Source: Blastobasis lacticolella (taxonomy: Eukaryota > Arthropoda > Insecta > Lepidoptera > Blastobasidae). From it: a stretch of 64,000 nt of DNA. A model generated the notes under the pieces. That model saw nothing but the letters and a program-made list of their open reading frames with translations. It did not search any database and was not told the origin of the DNA. The DNA is taken from NCBI GenBank assembly GCA_905147135.1, contig LR990053.1:12102501-12166500 (forward strand), given 5' to 3'. Both the position numbers and the translations under genes were made by a program. Positions 35,634-48,116 of this stretch are shown here, piece after piece (positions within the stretch are counted from its first letter, which is position 1; each line of letters opens with the position of its first letter).

Positions 35634-36113
35634 CTGTTCGCTCACTCTACAATGATTATGAATCTTGCTACCTCGTTTTTTCACCTATAGGAACGAGCCT
35701 GTCAATACTCAATACTCAAATGTTTATTGCTTCATAAAAGAAATTTTTACAATTATGACCCTGACGGGAACTACAATATCAATAACTTAAAAATACTAGG
35801 GTTATATTATTTTCTAATTTTAATAACAGTGTCATTATATTATCTACCTACTATGGCTATTAACAAGGCAATCTTTAATAAGCTTAATATTAAGTAATAT
35901 AAGTAAAAGTTGTTTTACTTTAGGTAAAGTTTATATAGGCAGACAAAAACTGTACCTATCTATAATAAGTATCTATGTAATTATAATTTACGATATTGTA
36001 ATATCTAACCTAATGCCCTATTTTCTATTTATTATATACAAGTTAATAAATCTAAAATAGAGAAGTTTAATAGTTAGGTATACATATACATTATCTGTTC
36101 GCTCACTCTACAA
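35634..36113. repeat. Insertion flanked by a 20-bp direct repeat
   Basis: CTGTTCGCTCACTCTACAAT occurs at 35634 and again at 36093, with about 440 bp between. The insert contains TCAATACTCAATACTCAAAT followed by GTTTATTGC, which looks like the 3' tail of a minus-strand LINE, and no open frame. The direct repeat may be a target-site duplication. Confidence 0.55.
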
Positions 36114-37650
36114 TGCTACTCTACTACTCACTCTACATGCTAAGCAATTCGGATTTATTAGGGGGCGATCCACCATTGATGCGGGTATCGAATTAGTCAA
36201 ACACATTTATGATGCCTGGGAGAAATCACAGAACGCTATTGGCGTCTTCTGTGATCTTTCTAAGGCGTTCGATTGCGTTGATCACGAGATCTTGCTCTCT
36301 AAGTTGAGTCATTATGGAGTAAAAGGAAATGCGCTTTGCCTTTTGCAGAGTTATCTGAACAATAGGTTCCAGAAAGTCAAAATTAATGACATTTACTCGT
36401 GCAAATCTTCCATAAGGATGGGTGTCCCTCAAGGATCAATATTAGGACCATTTTTGTTCCTTGTCTATATAAACGACCTACCTTACTTCCTAGACAAATA
36501 TTGCGAAAGTGTTCTATTTGCTGACGATACATCATTAATATTCAAGACGCCTAGGAATGAAAGTAACTTTGACGACTTAAATAGAGCACTCTCGCATTTA
36601 CATATATGGTTCACTGCAAATAATTTGCTCCTAAATACTGCAAAGACAAAATGCGTGTTATTCAAAATGCCAAACGTAAAGACCAAAAATATTACACTTG
36701 AGATAAACAACGAAGTTGTTAAATTTTCGGATTCTACTGTTTTTTGGGCATCACACTACAGTGGAAAGAACACTTAACGGCTCTATCGCGCAGATTAAAT
36801 TCGGCTATTTTTGCAATAAAAAGAATTCGCAGAATCACTGACGTGGAAACTACTCGGATGGTATACTATAGTTATTTCCACAGCATTATGTCTTATGGTT
36901 TAATGGTAATTATGTGGGGTTCCGCAGCCGACATACAGGATATATTTATTCTGCAAAAAAGAGCCATACGTACAATTTATAAATTAAGTCCCCGGGTCTC
37001 GCTGAGGGATCTATTTAAGGAAATAAATATTCTTACAGTGACCTCACAATACATATATTGCAATCTTATTTATATGTATAAAAGGCAATACGATCGCTTA
37101 AGAGTGGCAGACACTCACCATTATAGCACAAGAAAAGGAAATATGCTGGTAACTGACCGCTTTAGATTGCAGAGAGTGCAGTCATCCTGGGTGGGGAACA
37201 GTGTGTTGTTTTTCAACAAAGTTCCTGAGGATATTCAGAAGCTTCCCTTCGACAAGTATAAAAACTTAATTAAAAGTAGACTTTTAAATAAAGCATATTA
37301 TTGTGTAAAAGACTATATTAATGACATAAATCCATGGCTATGAAATAATTCATAATTATTTATTATTATTATGTATATTAATATGATGAAGATAAATTCT
37401 GACACTATTTATTACAATATTATTTTTATATTGACATTATTATTGTGTGATTATGAATTATTGTTATGATAATTATAATCATTTATTAATTTTATTGACA
37501 TGGATTATTATTATACATATTTAAATTTGTATGTAGAAATTAGTATTTAAGATCTACATTTAAGTGTTTTTACTGTTATGTTGTGACGTTCATAAGTGTT
37601 TCGTCGAAACCTAATCTGAATAAATGATTTTTGAATTTGAATTTGAAACA
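36114..37650 (+). mobile_element. Jockey-like LINE reverse transcriptase fragment
   Basis: The plus-strand frame opens in FGFIRGRSTIDAGIE and runs through CDLSKAFDCVDHEILLSKL, MGVPQGSILGPFLFL and LFADDTSLIF up to about 36777. A frameshift moves it to the frame at 36744-37343 (thumb and C-terminus, ending YINDINPWL). The 5' half with endonuclease is missing. The 3' end reads GAATAAATGATTTTTGAATTTGAATTTG, a tail seen on many lepidopteran Jockey-like elements. Confidence 0.88.
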
Positions 37651-37966
37651 TACGTAAATAATAATTTAAATACAATACATATACATATGTAAATTGTATG
37701 TTAAATAGTAAAATTATATGTATATTGTAATGAAATTACTTTAATTTATCTTCTAAATATTCTTTTACACTGTAATAACTTTTAGTCTGAAGTAGTTCTT
37801 TTAAGTATTGGGTAAATTTTTTATTATTCGTTTCAGTTCGGAGTTTTTCAGGTAATTTGTTATATATCTTTATGGACATGATCAATGGGCTGGTTGAATG
37901 GATTGTGAGGCGTGAGGTGGGTAACATTAGTTTGCTTTCGTCGCGCAGGCTGTATTTCACAGGTAC

Positions 37967-38592
37967 ATTTTTTTTTTGTATGACAATACAGGCATTTGAC
38001 CGCCATCTCACCTGTTGGTAAGTGACGATGCGGCCGAAGATGAAGCATGCCCGTCTTATAACAGCCTATTCACTCTAGCCTTGAAGGCATGCAGATTATA
38101 TTGATCAGCGAACACACTCGCAGGCAACGTGTTTCATTCCTTAGCCGTACGAATTATAAAGGTCGAGCCAAAACGACTCGTGCGGATAGCTGGAAGATCC
38201 ACGACATAAGGATGAAGCGCTCGCCCGGATCGCGTCTCCCGATGGCGGAAAGGGGCCGGCGGAATGAGGTCGTGCAGCTGCTTCGCACACTCTCCGAAAT
38301 GTAACCTGTAGAAGACCGACAGACGTGCAACCCTACGCCGATGTTCGAGGCTCTGCAGCCTAGCCTTAATCAACCGCGGGTCACAAATTATCTTCTTTGC
38401 ACGTTTGTCCACCGAATCCAAAGCCGAAAGTTGATATTTGGCTGATCCATCCCAGAGGTGGCAGCAGTACTCCATGCAGGATCGCACTTGTGCTTGATAT
38501 AGCTGAAGCAATTGCTTTGAAGTGAAGGACCGCCTAACCTTCGAGAGGATACCAAGTTTTTTTGCTGCAGTCTTTGCTTTACTCCCACACTT
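37967..38592 (-). mobile_element. Non-LTR retrotransposon 3' fragment nested in the second LINE
   Basis: Minus-strand reading gives an RT C-terminal domain (YQAQVRSCMEYCCHLWDGSA, LDSVDKRAKKII, RHRETRSGRALHPY) ending in the tail GACGGCGG..CACCTGTTGGTAAG type and a poly-A (T run at 37967-37976 on the plus strand). It splits the host LINE between its HPELY and VPVKYSLRDE segments. Confidence 0.82.
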
Positions 38593-39513
38593 CCTCCCGT
38601 TTCTAATATAACTCAGGATGGTTGCGGACGAATTTACAAACTTCTAGTATATATAAGCATGGGATGGTGAGTATTTTATGTTGTATGAAGTGCGGTTTGC
38701 AGCTATCGGTTGGTTTAATGTTCATCAGTATGCGAATTAGCTTATTTTGTGAGATAAACAGAGAGGGCGCGTCGGTGCTATTTCCCCACAGTATTATGCC
38801 GTAGCTGAGCCACGAATGCGCATAGGCATAGTATGTCACTAGTGCTGTTTCGTAGTTTGTGGATGTTTTTACTTCGTGAGGGGCGTTTGAGAATTTCGAC
38901 AGTTTCTTTCTGATTTTACAGATATGTGCTTTCCAATTAATATTTGTATCTATAGATATAGATACGCCTAACAATGTAAATTCGTTTACTGTCTCTATGT
39001 TATTGTTATTATAGGTATAATTTATTTTGAGAGGGGCTTTTTGATAGGGAAGGAACGTCATGAGTTTAGTTTTGTTGAAATTAATTTCTAGATTATTTCT
39101 GATATGAAGTTTAGTATGGAGTGAGGTTTTTGTTCGAGGTTAACACTATCTTCACATGATGTTAGGAGGGAAACGTCGTCAGCAAATAAAATACATAACT
39201 CCGCTACGGCTTTTGGCAGGTCATTGATGTAGATTAGGAATAGAAGACATCCAATAACGCTGCCTTGGGGGATCGAAGCCTGGGTGGTTTTGTGATCAGA
39301 TTGAATTTTTTCTATTTGAGCGGTTTTGTGATTGTAATATTCTATTTGTACAAATTGTTCTCTATTATTTAAGTATGACTGAAACCATTTATGAGCCACC
39401 CCTCGAATTCCAATGACATAAAGCTTGTTTAACAATATTTCGTGTTGCACCTTATCGTAAGCTTTGGTTTATGTCCAGTAATAAGCCAACTGCATACTTT
39501 TTACTGTCAATTA

Positions 39514-40337
39514 TACAGGGTGGGCCAGAAAGGCGTACGATTTTAAAAACACTTTTGCGTTTGAACCTTATGAGAGGGGGCTGCGCGGGTGGTGGGGTTG
39601 AGAAGCTCGGTTCTCGGAAATGTAGTCGCGATGGATCACTTCACCGGAGCGCAACGTGCATTCTGCGTTAAACATTATTACAAAAATGGCGGTTCGTGCG
39701 CTATTGTTCGGCGTTTATTTCGTCGTGAGTTTGGATTACATGACCTAAATCAGTGTACGAAGGAAAGTGTGATCCGATAGTGTGTCAGAAAGTTTGAAGA
39801 TACTGGTTCGACTCTCAATCAGAAGCCTGCGGGACGCCCAAGGTCAACAAGAACGGATGACACAATTGAACAAGTTAGAGCTTCAGTTCAACATAATCCT
39901 GGTCTATCGACTCGCAAGCGATCAGCCGAACTTGTGGTATCCAGAACATCTTTGCGTCGCATTTTGTTGAAAGATCTGAAATTGCACCCGTATAAAATTC
40001 AACTTATACCGGAATTAAAGCCAAATGATCCAATTTTACGACGAGCTTTTGTTCAAACAATGTTGGAACGCTTTCGGAGTTTCAACAACATTCTGTTCTC
40101 CGACGAAGCCCATTTTCACTTAAATGGGCATGTCAATAAGCAGAATTGCCGTTACTGGTCTGCAGAGAACCCACGTGCAAAATATCAAAAGCCTCTGCAT
40201 TCGCCGAAAGTAACCGTTTGGGCGGCCATATTTTATTATTAAATGGGCATGTCAATAAGCAGAATTGCCGTTACTGGTCTGCAGAGAACCCACGTGCAAA
40301 ATATCAAAAGCCTCTGCATTCGCCGAAAGTAACCGTT
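39514..40337 (+). mobile_element. mariner/IS630-type DNA transposon, decayed, 3' end missing
   Basis: Begins TACAGGGTGGGCCAGAAAGG, a TIR-like start after a TA. The transposase is readable with frame slips: helix-turn-helix part MDHFTGAQRAFCVKHYYKNG at about 39631, linker KPAGRPRSTRTDDTIEQV and HNPGLSTRKRSAELVVSRTS, then DDE segment ILFSDEAHFHLNGHVNKQNC at about 40090. It stops after TVWAAIFYY. A 99-bp piece (40120-40218) is repeated at 40239-40337, and host LINE sequence resumes immediately after. No right-hand TIR is seen. Confidence 0.85.
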
Positions 40338-40885
40338 AATTTTAAAAAAGTATTTAAATACCTACAACTTTGTAAGTACTTAGGATTGATTTTTTATTTT
40401 ATTTTTCTGATTACTGGCATTACTTGGACTATTAATGGTTATCGTTTGGACGTCGCTTTCTGGGACACCCAGTATATTGCCAAAATGGTAGATCTTTTTT
40501 TACGGAAGCCATTTTGTGAGTCGTTAAATATTTCGTACTTTTCGCAGAAAGCGTACACGCGATTACACATTGCTTTTTCAAATATTTTGGAGGCGGTGGG
40601 TAGGTTAGATATGGGTCGGTAATTACTAGGGTCGGACTTTTTACTTTTTTGTGTACCTATAGGTATATTGCTGTTTTTAACGCATTTGAAAATACACCTT
40701 CAAAAGATCGATTTATGAGCATACATAAAGGTGGCGTTAATTCCTGTGCACACTGTTTAAATAGTGCAGGCGGAAGCTCATCTACCCCGTGGCTTTTTTT
40801 ATTTTTAAATTCATTATTATTGCATAGGTTTCGCGATAATCTACTGGGGTTAGAAACATTGTATTTTGGGTTGGCTGAAGCACGG

Positions 40886-41540
40886 GCGGCCGCGGGGCGC
40901 GGGGCGCGTCAGAAAGTGAAGAGCGCAATATTTTGAACGTTCACCACGTTGCTCTAGCTAACAACGACCAGACGTTTTGTTTTTATTCGTGCTGTAATAA
41001 CTCCATGTGAATCTTGCCCTTCCTGCACCTTTGCTTTGTAAAATTTTACTTTTGCAATTCCTGTAGGTACTTATTTATTATGCAATAAAGAATTTACATA
41101 CAAACTTTAAAAACCATCTTTTTTTAAAACCATGAAGCCATACTTTTTATTTGTACAGGTAACCTGAATATTTCTCGCAATCATTTAAAATTGTGAAGTA
41201 GTCTTGTGTGCGCTTTTGTTGAAGTAAATCGTATGGTGGTTGGTGGTTGCGGTATATATTTTTATAGATAAGGTCATAGGAAGGGGGGGGGCGTGACCCC
41301 AGAATGGTCTGATGCCCACCACTTTTTTAAACAAAAAGTCGAATTCTGTTTAAAAAAGTAGGACACTTAGCATTTTCAAATGGCAACCACATGTCATTAC
41401 AATGAAATGAAATTACAATAAAAGTTAGATTGTTATTTTTCCAAAAGTCGGGTAACAAACTTAAGAGAAAATTTTTATATTACTTTTGTTTCTTTTATTA
41501 CGATCAGCATCACATCATTACAATACCTAAGCTAAATGTA
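40886..41540. other. Intergenic, no gene seen
   Basis: Contains a short GC-rich patch at 40888-40915, a repeat-like end with TTATTATGCAATAAAGAA near 41075-41093, and a G-run at 41284-41291. No coding signal. Confidence 0.4.
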
Positions 41541-41544
41541 AAAA

Positions 41545-42310
41545 ATTTCGAACTCGCTCCGCTCGCTCATTCATTTGTTTATTACACCAACTTTTATGAC
41601 TCAAAATATAATAAATTTCGAGCTCGCTTCGCTCGCTCATTCATATGTTCATATACTTTTCTTATTATTCACCTAGCTCGTTGCAGTCACTCATTCTCTG
41701 ATTTCATTAAATTACTGTCTAAAATTGCGAGCTCGCTCCCTCGCTCATTCATTCAATTATCACCACAGACTTTTACCAACATGTCACAACCCAAAATGTC
41801 ACAAATTTCAAGTTCACTTGGCTCGCTCATTCTTTCATTTATCACACCAGCGTTTAAGACCTGAAACGTAAAACTGTCGAATTAGCTCCGGTGGCTCATT
41901 CATTGATCACCCTAGCTTTTAAGACCCAATATGAGAAACATTTCTAGCTCGCTCCGCTCGCTCATACATTCGTTGTTCTTCCCTAGGTTTTAAAACCCAA
42001 CATTTCCGAGCTCGCTGCGCTCGATCATTTCATTATACATTAATGCTGTCTGCATATTCAACCCAGATTTTAAGAACCAATGTAACAATAAATTCAAGCT
42101 CGCTGCGCTCGCTCAGGTCTTTTGAGAAACAAATTCGAATAATTTTGATTTCGCTACATTTTTTAAATAGTATAGGTACGCCTCTCCAAACTCTGTGAAC
42201 TCGTTCATTCATAAGTTTGTGTTACATTTTCAACTCGCTACAATCGCTAATTTTTAAAACATTAACATCGCTTACACCGCTCATCAATTCAGATTAAAAG
42301 AACCAACATA
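41545..42310 (+). repeat. Degenerate GCTCGCTC minisatellite
   Basis: About nine spaced copies of GAGCTCGCTCCGCTCGCTCA, each followed by TTCATT-like text and ACACCAGCTTTTAAGACCCA-like text, with a period of roughly 70-90 bp. Good copies stand at about 41551, 41619, 41729, 41947, 42009 and 42100. Units are strongly diverged. A weakly open frame across the left part (41430-41864) is incidental. Confidence 0.75.
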
Positions 42311-44145
42311 TCAAAAATTCAAAAAGAATTACACAGCTCAACTATGTCATGTGACAACTGAAAACTGACGCCAAACTTGAAAACTGGATCCGCGTTGGGT
42401 GGCTTTAATTATGCTGATTCGTGCTGTAACACCCCTACCCCTGACCTTAAATACTAAACCACTTACTTACAAGACAGAGATGTCACTAGCTATAAGAAGT
42501 GTAACTTACACATAAAATACATTGACCGTACATCGTGATCGTCTAGCTTTAGATACATTACAAGGACTACCTACGTTGTGTGTTTGTTAAAAATCTAGTG
42601 TCTAAATAACACCTTTCAGTCCGCACATAAAGTAAACGACAATTAAAATTTGTACGAGTAGATAAAACAAGCAGATATAAATCTAAAACATGCAACTTAG
42701 CTCTAGAACTGATCTTCATCGTATCTGGTCGTCGGGCGATGAATGGCGGCCGATCGACGCACATCGCGGCATCCGAGCGTTAACATCTTCTTTCTTCGTG
42801 GCCACTCCTAATCCTATGGTTGTGAACTCGCCTAACACAGTCCTGACCCTAATGAGTTATGAAATATGGACACTTTAGGTCTCGGAAATAGCCTAATCGA
42901 TAGGATAACTCTGGGCTCCCTGCCAACCTTCACCCGGGCCAAACACGAGCATATGGACCACATGTCCTGCTCATGCGTCCAGCGAAACCTTGACATCAAA
43001 CGAACCAGTGACCTATTGTCTACTTCGCTCAAAACGTCACACATATTCCGATCATCTCATCGTACTTCCGTTCCAGCCTATTTTTGCTTGCAAGCGGTCG
43101 CGAGACTATTATTTTTATTTTATTTACGCGCACGCGGTGTGTTTTAATATTGGTGTCGGGACGCTAATGGCTGAGCCCACCTATCCACCTAACTCGATTT
43201 TCCATGTCCGCGAATTAAATGTCGTTAAAGCATTAAAAATCACAAAGTTTTAAGCGGACACGAGGCAAAGCCATTCCAAGATCCGGTGGCAAACCCACGG
43301 TGTTAAACCGTCTAAAAGTACATGGAGCACAAATCAGTTTCCTGACATTACTCAACAGAGTGTGGTCCACGTCCGATCCGGCCTTGGTTCCCTGTGTAGT
43401 GATGTTTGCTATGGTTACAGGTGACCTTCGTCTCGGAATTAGTGCGCAGCACGTTACCAGAACTGTACCCATATGTGTATTCTAGGTGATAGTTAGTTTT
43501 TATAAATTTAGAAGTTGAGAATTTATTTTACGGATGTTTCGGATTTAATTATTCTAAGCAGTGGCTTTAAAAGAATAACTAGTGATCGGTTTAATTTGAT
43601 TAAACAACTTTCAGTATCTAACACAAAACTAAGCCTATCTTTATCTTCCACTCTTTAGTATAACTACGTGATGGCCCTACCAAAATACATAATTAAATAA
43701 CAGACTTACTGCAAATCCTCGTACCAACGCAAGTCACCAACATACCCGAGTATTAACTAAAGTAGTATACGATAAACAACACTATGCAATCAACACACAA
43801 GAGATACCTAATGCTCGTACAAAACGTAGATCACCGACTCTAACATTCGACAAACCTCTCGACAGTGTTCTCGTGCTTGCGCGCGTGCACTCTTCGTATC
43901 AACGAAAGACCCCTAGCCGAAGAACCACCATCCAGTCCCGGGACCTTAGACCAACTGTCGTTCTCGTCTTGCTTCCCTTCGCCCCTCAACCCCGCATCCT
44001 AAAGCGTGAGAAAACTGACCATTTGACCAACACGTGTTACACAATTTCTCCATGAATGACAAGGTCCGCCTGTCGGCACTCTTTGTTTCTTTCGAGACTA
44101 CCTATCGCTTGTGTAACAAAAATATATCAACGCAACGCTAATAGC
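42311..44145. other. Intergenic, no gene seen
   Basis: About 1.8 kb with several short open frames under 100 codons on both strands. None shows recognisable homology, consistent codon bias or splice context. Probably decayed mobile-element DNA. Confidence 0.4.
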
Positions 44146-44563
44146 AATGAGGAGTTTTCCAATAGGTATTTAAGGCATTCCTAACCACTCACTAGATGGC
44201 GCCCCGACAATTTTGGTAATTGATAATCGCTTGAAATAGGTTCTTAGCAAACAGGATCTAAACACTGGGTACGTTGTATTGGATAATATTATATTTGTCA
44301 ATAGTTTTCAACCATTTTAGAGGTTGTAATAATAATGGAACATAGTGCTAACTTCTATAAATATTTCTTTTTACACTTCTTTCAACCTTTAACAGTTATG
44401 TTTATATTAATAAACACTTTATTTTCAAGTTTAGTATTACTTGGCTGCATGAAATCACTGCCACCATCATACAGATTTAAAGAAGATTACCAAAATTGTA
44501 GGAGCGCCATCTATTGATGCTTTTTGAAACAAACTATCAATACCTACTGTAAAACTCCTCATT
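44146..44563 (+). mobile_element. 410-bp MITE family A, copy 3 (most complete)
   Basis: Inverted termini AATGAGGAGTTTTCCAATAG and CTACTGTAAAACTCCTCATT. The core contains CACTCACTAGATGGCGCCCC on the left and GTAGGAGCGCCATCTATTGA on the right, a second inner inverted pair. No protein. Confidence 0.9.
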
Positions 44564-45763
44564 GCAGTAAAAAATAAAGAAACGGTCTCGCCTGCCCTAA
44601 AGACAAAAACGCGTACCATTTTTGCTAAAAAATATTAACATAGAGACTAGTTATCAATATGCTTGCTGTGAAGGAACGAAGTCACCGCCGTTTCTTAGTT
44701 AATTGCCGCTTCCAAAACATCTTAATAAATTCCGTTGTTGACAATAGCCCACATGTGCGCAGCGGCGTTTGTTAAAATCCCGAAAAGGCTTTTCTAAAAC
44801 GACACTTTGTTTTATTTGTTCTATGGTATTTCCAAATTGCTAAAGCGATCACAATGCACCCCAATACAAAACCCGCCATTAAAGTTGTGTGCTATTATTT
44901 AGTCACCCGAACATTGCGCATTTAAATAAGACATACAGATACTTTTCGAAATCACATACCTATAGTGATGTAGGTAATAACTAATATACTGGAACGTACT
45001 TATGGCACATACGGATCGTTACAGTGCTCACTGACTGTACATTGGCGATCGACTCGGCTCCATCGGCCACCTCAGGGGCCAGGCCCCCCCTGGAAAATAG
45101 CCCTAGATACGCCAATGGATAAGGTAAAAATAACATTACTTAATAAGTTATTATAATTGACGACTAGGTTTACCATAAATTCATGATGGAATGAATCACG
45201 AGAAAACTTGATCCATTTAGAATGATCTACTTCTATACGCCTCTTGGATATCGTGGCGAAGCTACGGCAACGCCATCGGTCGGTTAACGGCGGCAACTCG
45301 AGGTCGTTTTTCTCGTAGACGTGAACATATAATTCGCATAAAAGTCACCGCACGTTTTGGATGTTTGTTTATTGTAACAAAAAAATCGAGCCAAACAATT
45401 ATTAAGTGACTTTTACTAAGTAGTAAAGAGTAAGACTTTTTTCGCAGAAAATCTGTGTCGAAAGGTAAGTAATTACACGAACCATGAAATATTCTTTCAA
45501 ATTCATTGTATATATAATTTTTACCACGTATTCATTTGATTGCAAGATAGTTTATCGTATTGCCAATAACAGGATGTTAAATTTATTGAAAAAAAATTTA
45601 ACATTTATTTATTTTTTTGGGCATACACTTTTCCAAAGCCATCATGTTCAGGGGGTTGTCGAAATCCGTGATGGTGGAGAAGGAATCATCCGTGGAAAAG
45701 TAATACCGTAAAAAGAGTAAGTAATCGACCGTACGACGTGAAACTAGAGGTATGTATTAATTA
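44564..45763. other. Intergenic, no gene recognised
   Basis: AT-rich. A short GC-rich fragment at 45045-45110 (GGCCAGGCCCCCCCTGG) looks like a transposon scrap. The part from about 45360 may belong to the 5' side of the ISL2EU second gene, but I could not assemble exons there. Confidence 0.35.
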
Positions 45764-46485
45764 TCTACACTAATATTATAAAGAGGAAAGATTTGTACCT
45801 ATTTTTGTATGTTTGTATGTTTGTAATGAATAGGCTCAAAAAGTACTGGGCCGATTTAAAAAATTCTTTCACCAATAGAATGCTACATTCTTCCAATTTG
45901 ACATAGGCTACATTTCATTTTGAAAAAATTAGGGATCCTTGGTAAAATTTGAACAATGTAACCGAAGGTGTAGAAAAATGAGTCTTAAAATGTCTTTCGT
46001 CGAATGCGCTGCCGAAACTATTAGCGATAGAACAAAATAATGTACAACAATATTGAAGAACATCATAATGTCTACAAAAAACTCCGCGGTAGCATATGTC
46101 CAACTATTGTAGTTATGTCACTACAACAACTTTTTTATTTTCAAAATTTAATTGAAATACCGCCGCTAAAAAACGCTCTTTACGCCGCCTAAAAACGCCT
46201 TGGTATTAATCCTTATCAAAATCAATTACTTCATATTCACGACTGCTTCAATACCTTTATATAACTTTTTGAATTATTCAATTCAGACATTCCATTCGAA
46301 AGATATCACGAGTTTAAAAATGTGAATATTAGAAAAAGTCGCGTGTTCGCCGCTCAGTCCGCTCGGCTATCTAGGCAGGACGGGGTACGGATGTCAAGAG
46401 TCGTGTGCGGAATCAAATAATTTTCGCTTGAAAGTAACCCGTGTACCCGTAGTGGTACCCGTGCGAAGCCGGGGCGGATCGCTAG
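45764..46485 (+). mobile_element. Non-autonomous Helitron
   Basis: Starts TCTACACTAATATTATAAAG after an A and ends with a GC-rich segment GCGAAGCCGGGGCGGATCG, then CTAG before a T. This fits Helitron rules (5' TC, 3' CTRR, insertion between A and T). About 720 bp, no Rep/helicase coding. A fragment of a relative is at 10285. Confidence 0.8.
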
Positions 46486-47006
46486 TTAATTATAAAATGA
46501 ATTAATAGTTGAGTAATAATGTAACTAAATATATTTTCAGCAACTTTTCAACCATCCATGCAATTTAGAAATGGAAAATGAAGATATATTTCTTTATCAA
46601 AGAAATATGTATGTATATTGATGGAATAAGTATCGTTCGGAAATGTGGAACCGATAATAATTTCATTTATTTACTTATTTATGATTTTATTGTCTTGCAT
46701 CTACAATATATTATAGATACTAAAACAATGAAAAAAAAAATAACTTGCACGTAAAACTCTAAAAAATTACAGATTTATAATTAATCATGATTAACATTCT
46801 GCATGTTGGTTTCGATTTTTTTTTGTGCTGGTTTTGGTGCGTGTATTACTTGAAAACATGGAATACCGTCAACACAATAATGAATTTTGAATGCTGCATA
46901 TTTTGTTTAGCAATTCCTGTGTGTACATACACGTTAGTGTAAATTTTTTGTGTGCTTTTTCCCGCTCTTCCCGTTTTTTTCCCTATAGGAACTGATTGTT
47001 TATCAG

Positions 47007-48116
47007 GTGAACCTCGATCGTACGGTACGACGGACAGAATGCACTTGCAAGGCGAGTTTATCGGTTCGAGGTTGCAAACATGTAGCAGCGGTCTGTATTT
47101 TTATAAATAATGAATGTACGCAATCAAAAACCGATCAACCGCAATGTTGGAATCAGCCTCGAGAAAGTCAAGTGGAAAAATATAAAAAAGGTTGCACTAT
47201 CGCTCAAATATTCCCAGGTAAGGAACATCTGATTGATTGTAATGCAACGTATACATTCAACGACGTCCAAAATGTACCGTATGAGACTGAAGGTTCATTG
47301 TTCGGCCAGTACATAGAATTGGAGAAAGATATTGAACTGCTAAGAGAAATTGCAAGAGAAGAAGAGAAAAAAAGAAAAGAAGAAGCATATACAATTATGG
47401 ACTAAATTTATAGATTACAAGAGATCGATAATTTGAAAATGCGACTTCAAAAGTATACGTGTCCTCGTGAGCTGCGATCGAAATATGAAGAAAGATTGTA
47501 GCAAGCAGGAGTGAGTGTTTGAGCAACAGCGTACTATCGGAAAGTCAATCCGATTGCTTCGAATGGTTTGAAGAAAGAGCAAAACGGGTAACATGCTCCA
47601 GCAAGGCTCACCGCATAAAAACGAGGCGAGACGCATTCGAATCTTTGGCGGCACAATTTAAAAAGAATAAATTTGATGGCTAGATGACAGAAGCCATGAA
47701 GTATGGTCTTGCAACCAAGCCGCATGCAAGAAAGCGAAGGAGGCTATGAAGAAAGTGTTTCGAAGAACAAACTGGCTTAAAAGTAACTTCAGTTGGATTG
47801 ATTATAAATATTTATAACCCTACCGTTTATGGCCACGAGCCCCGACGGAATAATATTAAGCGAATCAACTTTATTGGAAATCAAATGCCTGTAAGAATCA
47901 GCAAATCGTGAACCGCGACGATAAAGTTTCGAATGTCCCGTATTTGGAAATAGACGACAATAATAAAATTTATTTGAAGAAAAGCGACAAATATTATACA
48001 CAAATTCAGGTATCAATGTATATACTCAACGTTAATAAGTGTCATTTCTTTGTTTACTCGAGTCACGATAACGTAGAGGTCATAGTTGAAAGGGTGAACA
48101 TTTTTTGGAAGAGTTA
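47007..48116 (+). pseudogene. ISL2EU second gene: SWIM zinc finger plus YqaJ-like nuclease, frameshifted
   Basis: ISL2EU elements of the Harbinger superfamily carry, next to the transposase, a protein with a SWIM finger and a YqaJ-type exonuclease fold. Here 47007-47405 encodes the SWIM motif (ECTCKASLSVRGCKHVAAVC, the CxC...CxH pattern). After it, the nuclease region is spread over frames: EERAKRVTCSSKAHRIKTRR near 47570, AMKKVFEEQTGLKVTSV near 47745, and the active-site-like SPDGIILSESTLLEIKCL at 47844-47897, followed by a stop. Several stops and frameshifts break it, so it is not expected to be functional. It faces the transposase gene (convergent). Confidence 0.8.

Larger units (their letters stand above)
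37736..40885 (-). mobile_element. Second LINE (minus strand), interrupted by another LINE and a mariner element
   Basis: Minus-strand pieces in order: upstream RT part at about 40885-40338 (GVDELPPALFKQCAQEL, then LINRSFEGVFSNALKTAI), RT core at 39485-39088 (AYDKVQHEILLNKL with one frame slip, IPQGSVIGCLLFLIYINDLP and the FADDVSLL box), C-terminal part at 39061-38603, and the last part at 37966-37736 (YYSVKEYLEDKLK end). The gaps between the pieces are exactly the two foreign insertions listed separately. Confidence 0.85.

Noticed and set aside
41430..41864. 144-codon open frame
   Set aside because: Runs over the GCTCGCTC minisatellite; its residues follow the repeat rather than any protein pattern.
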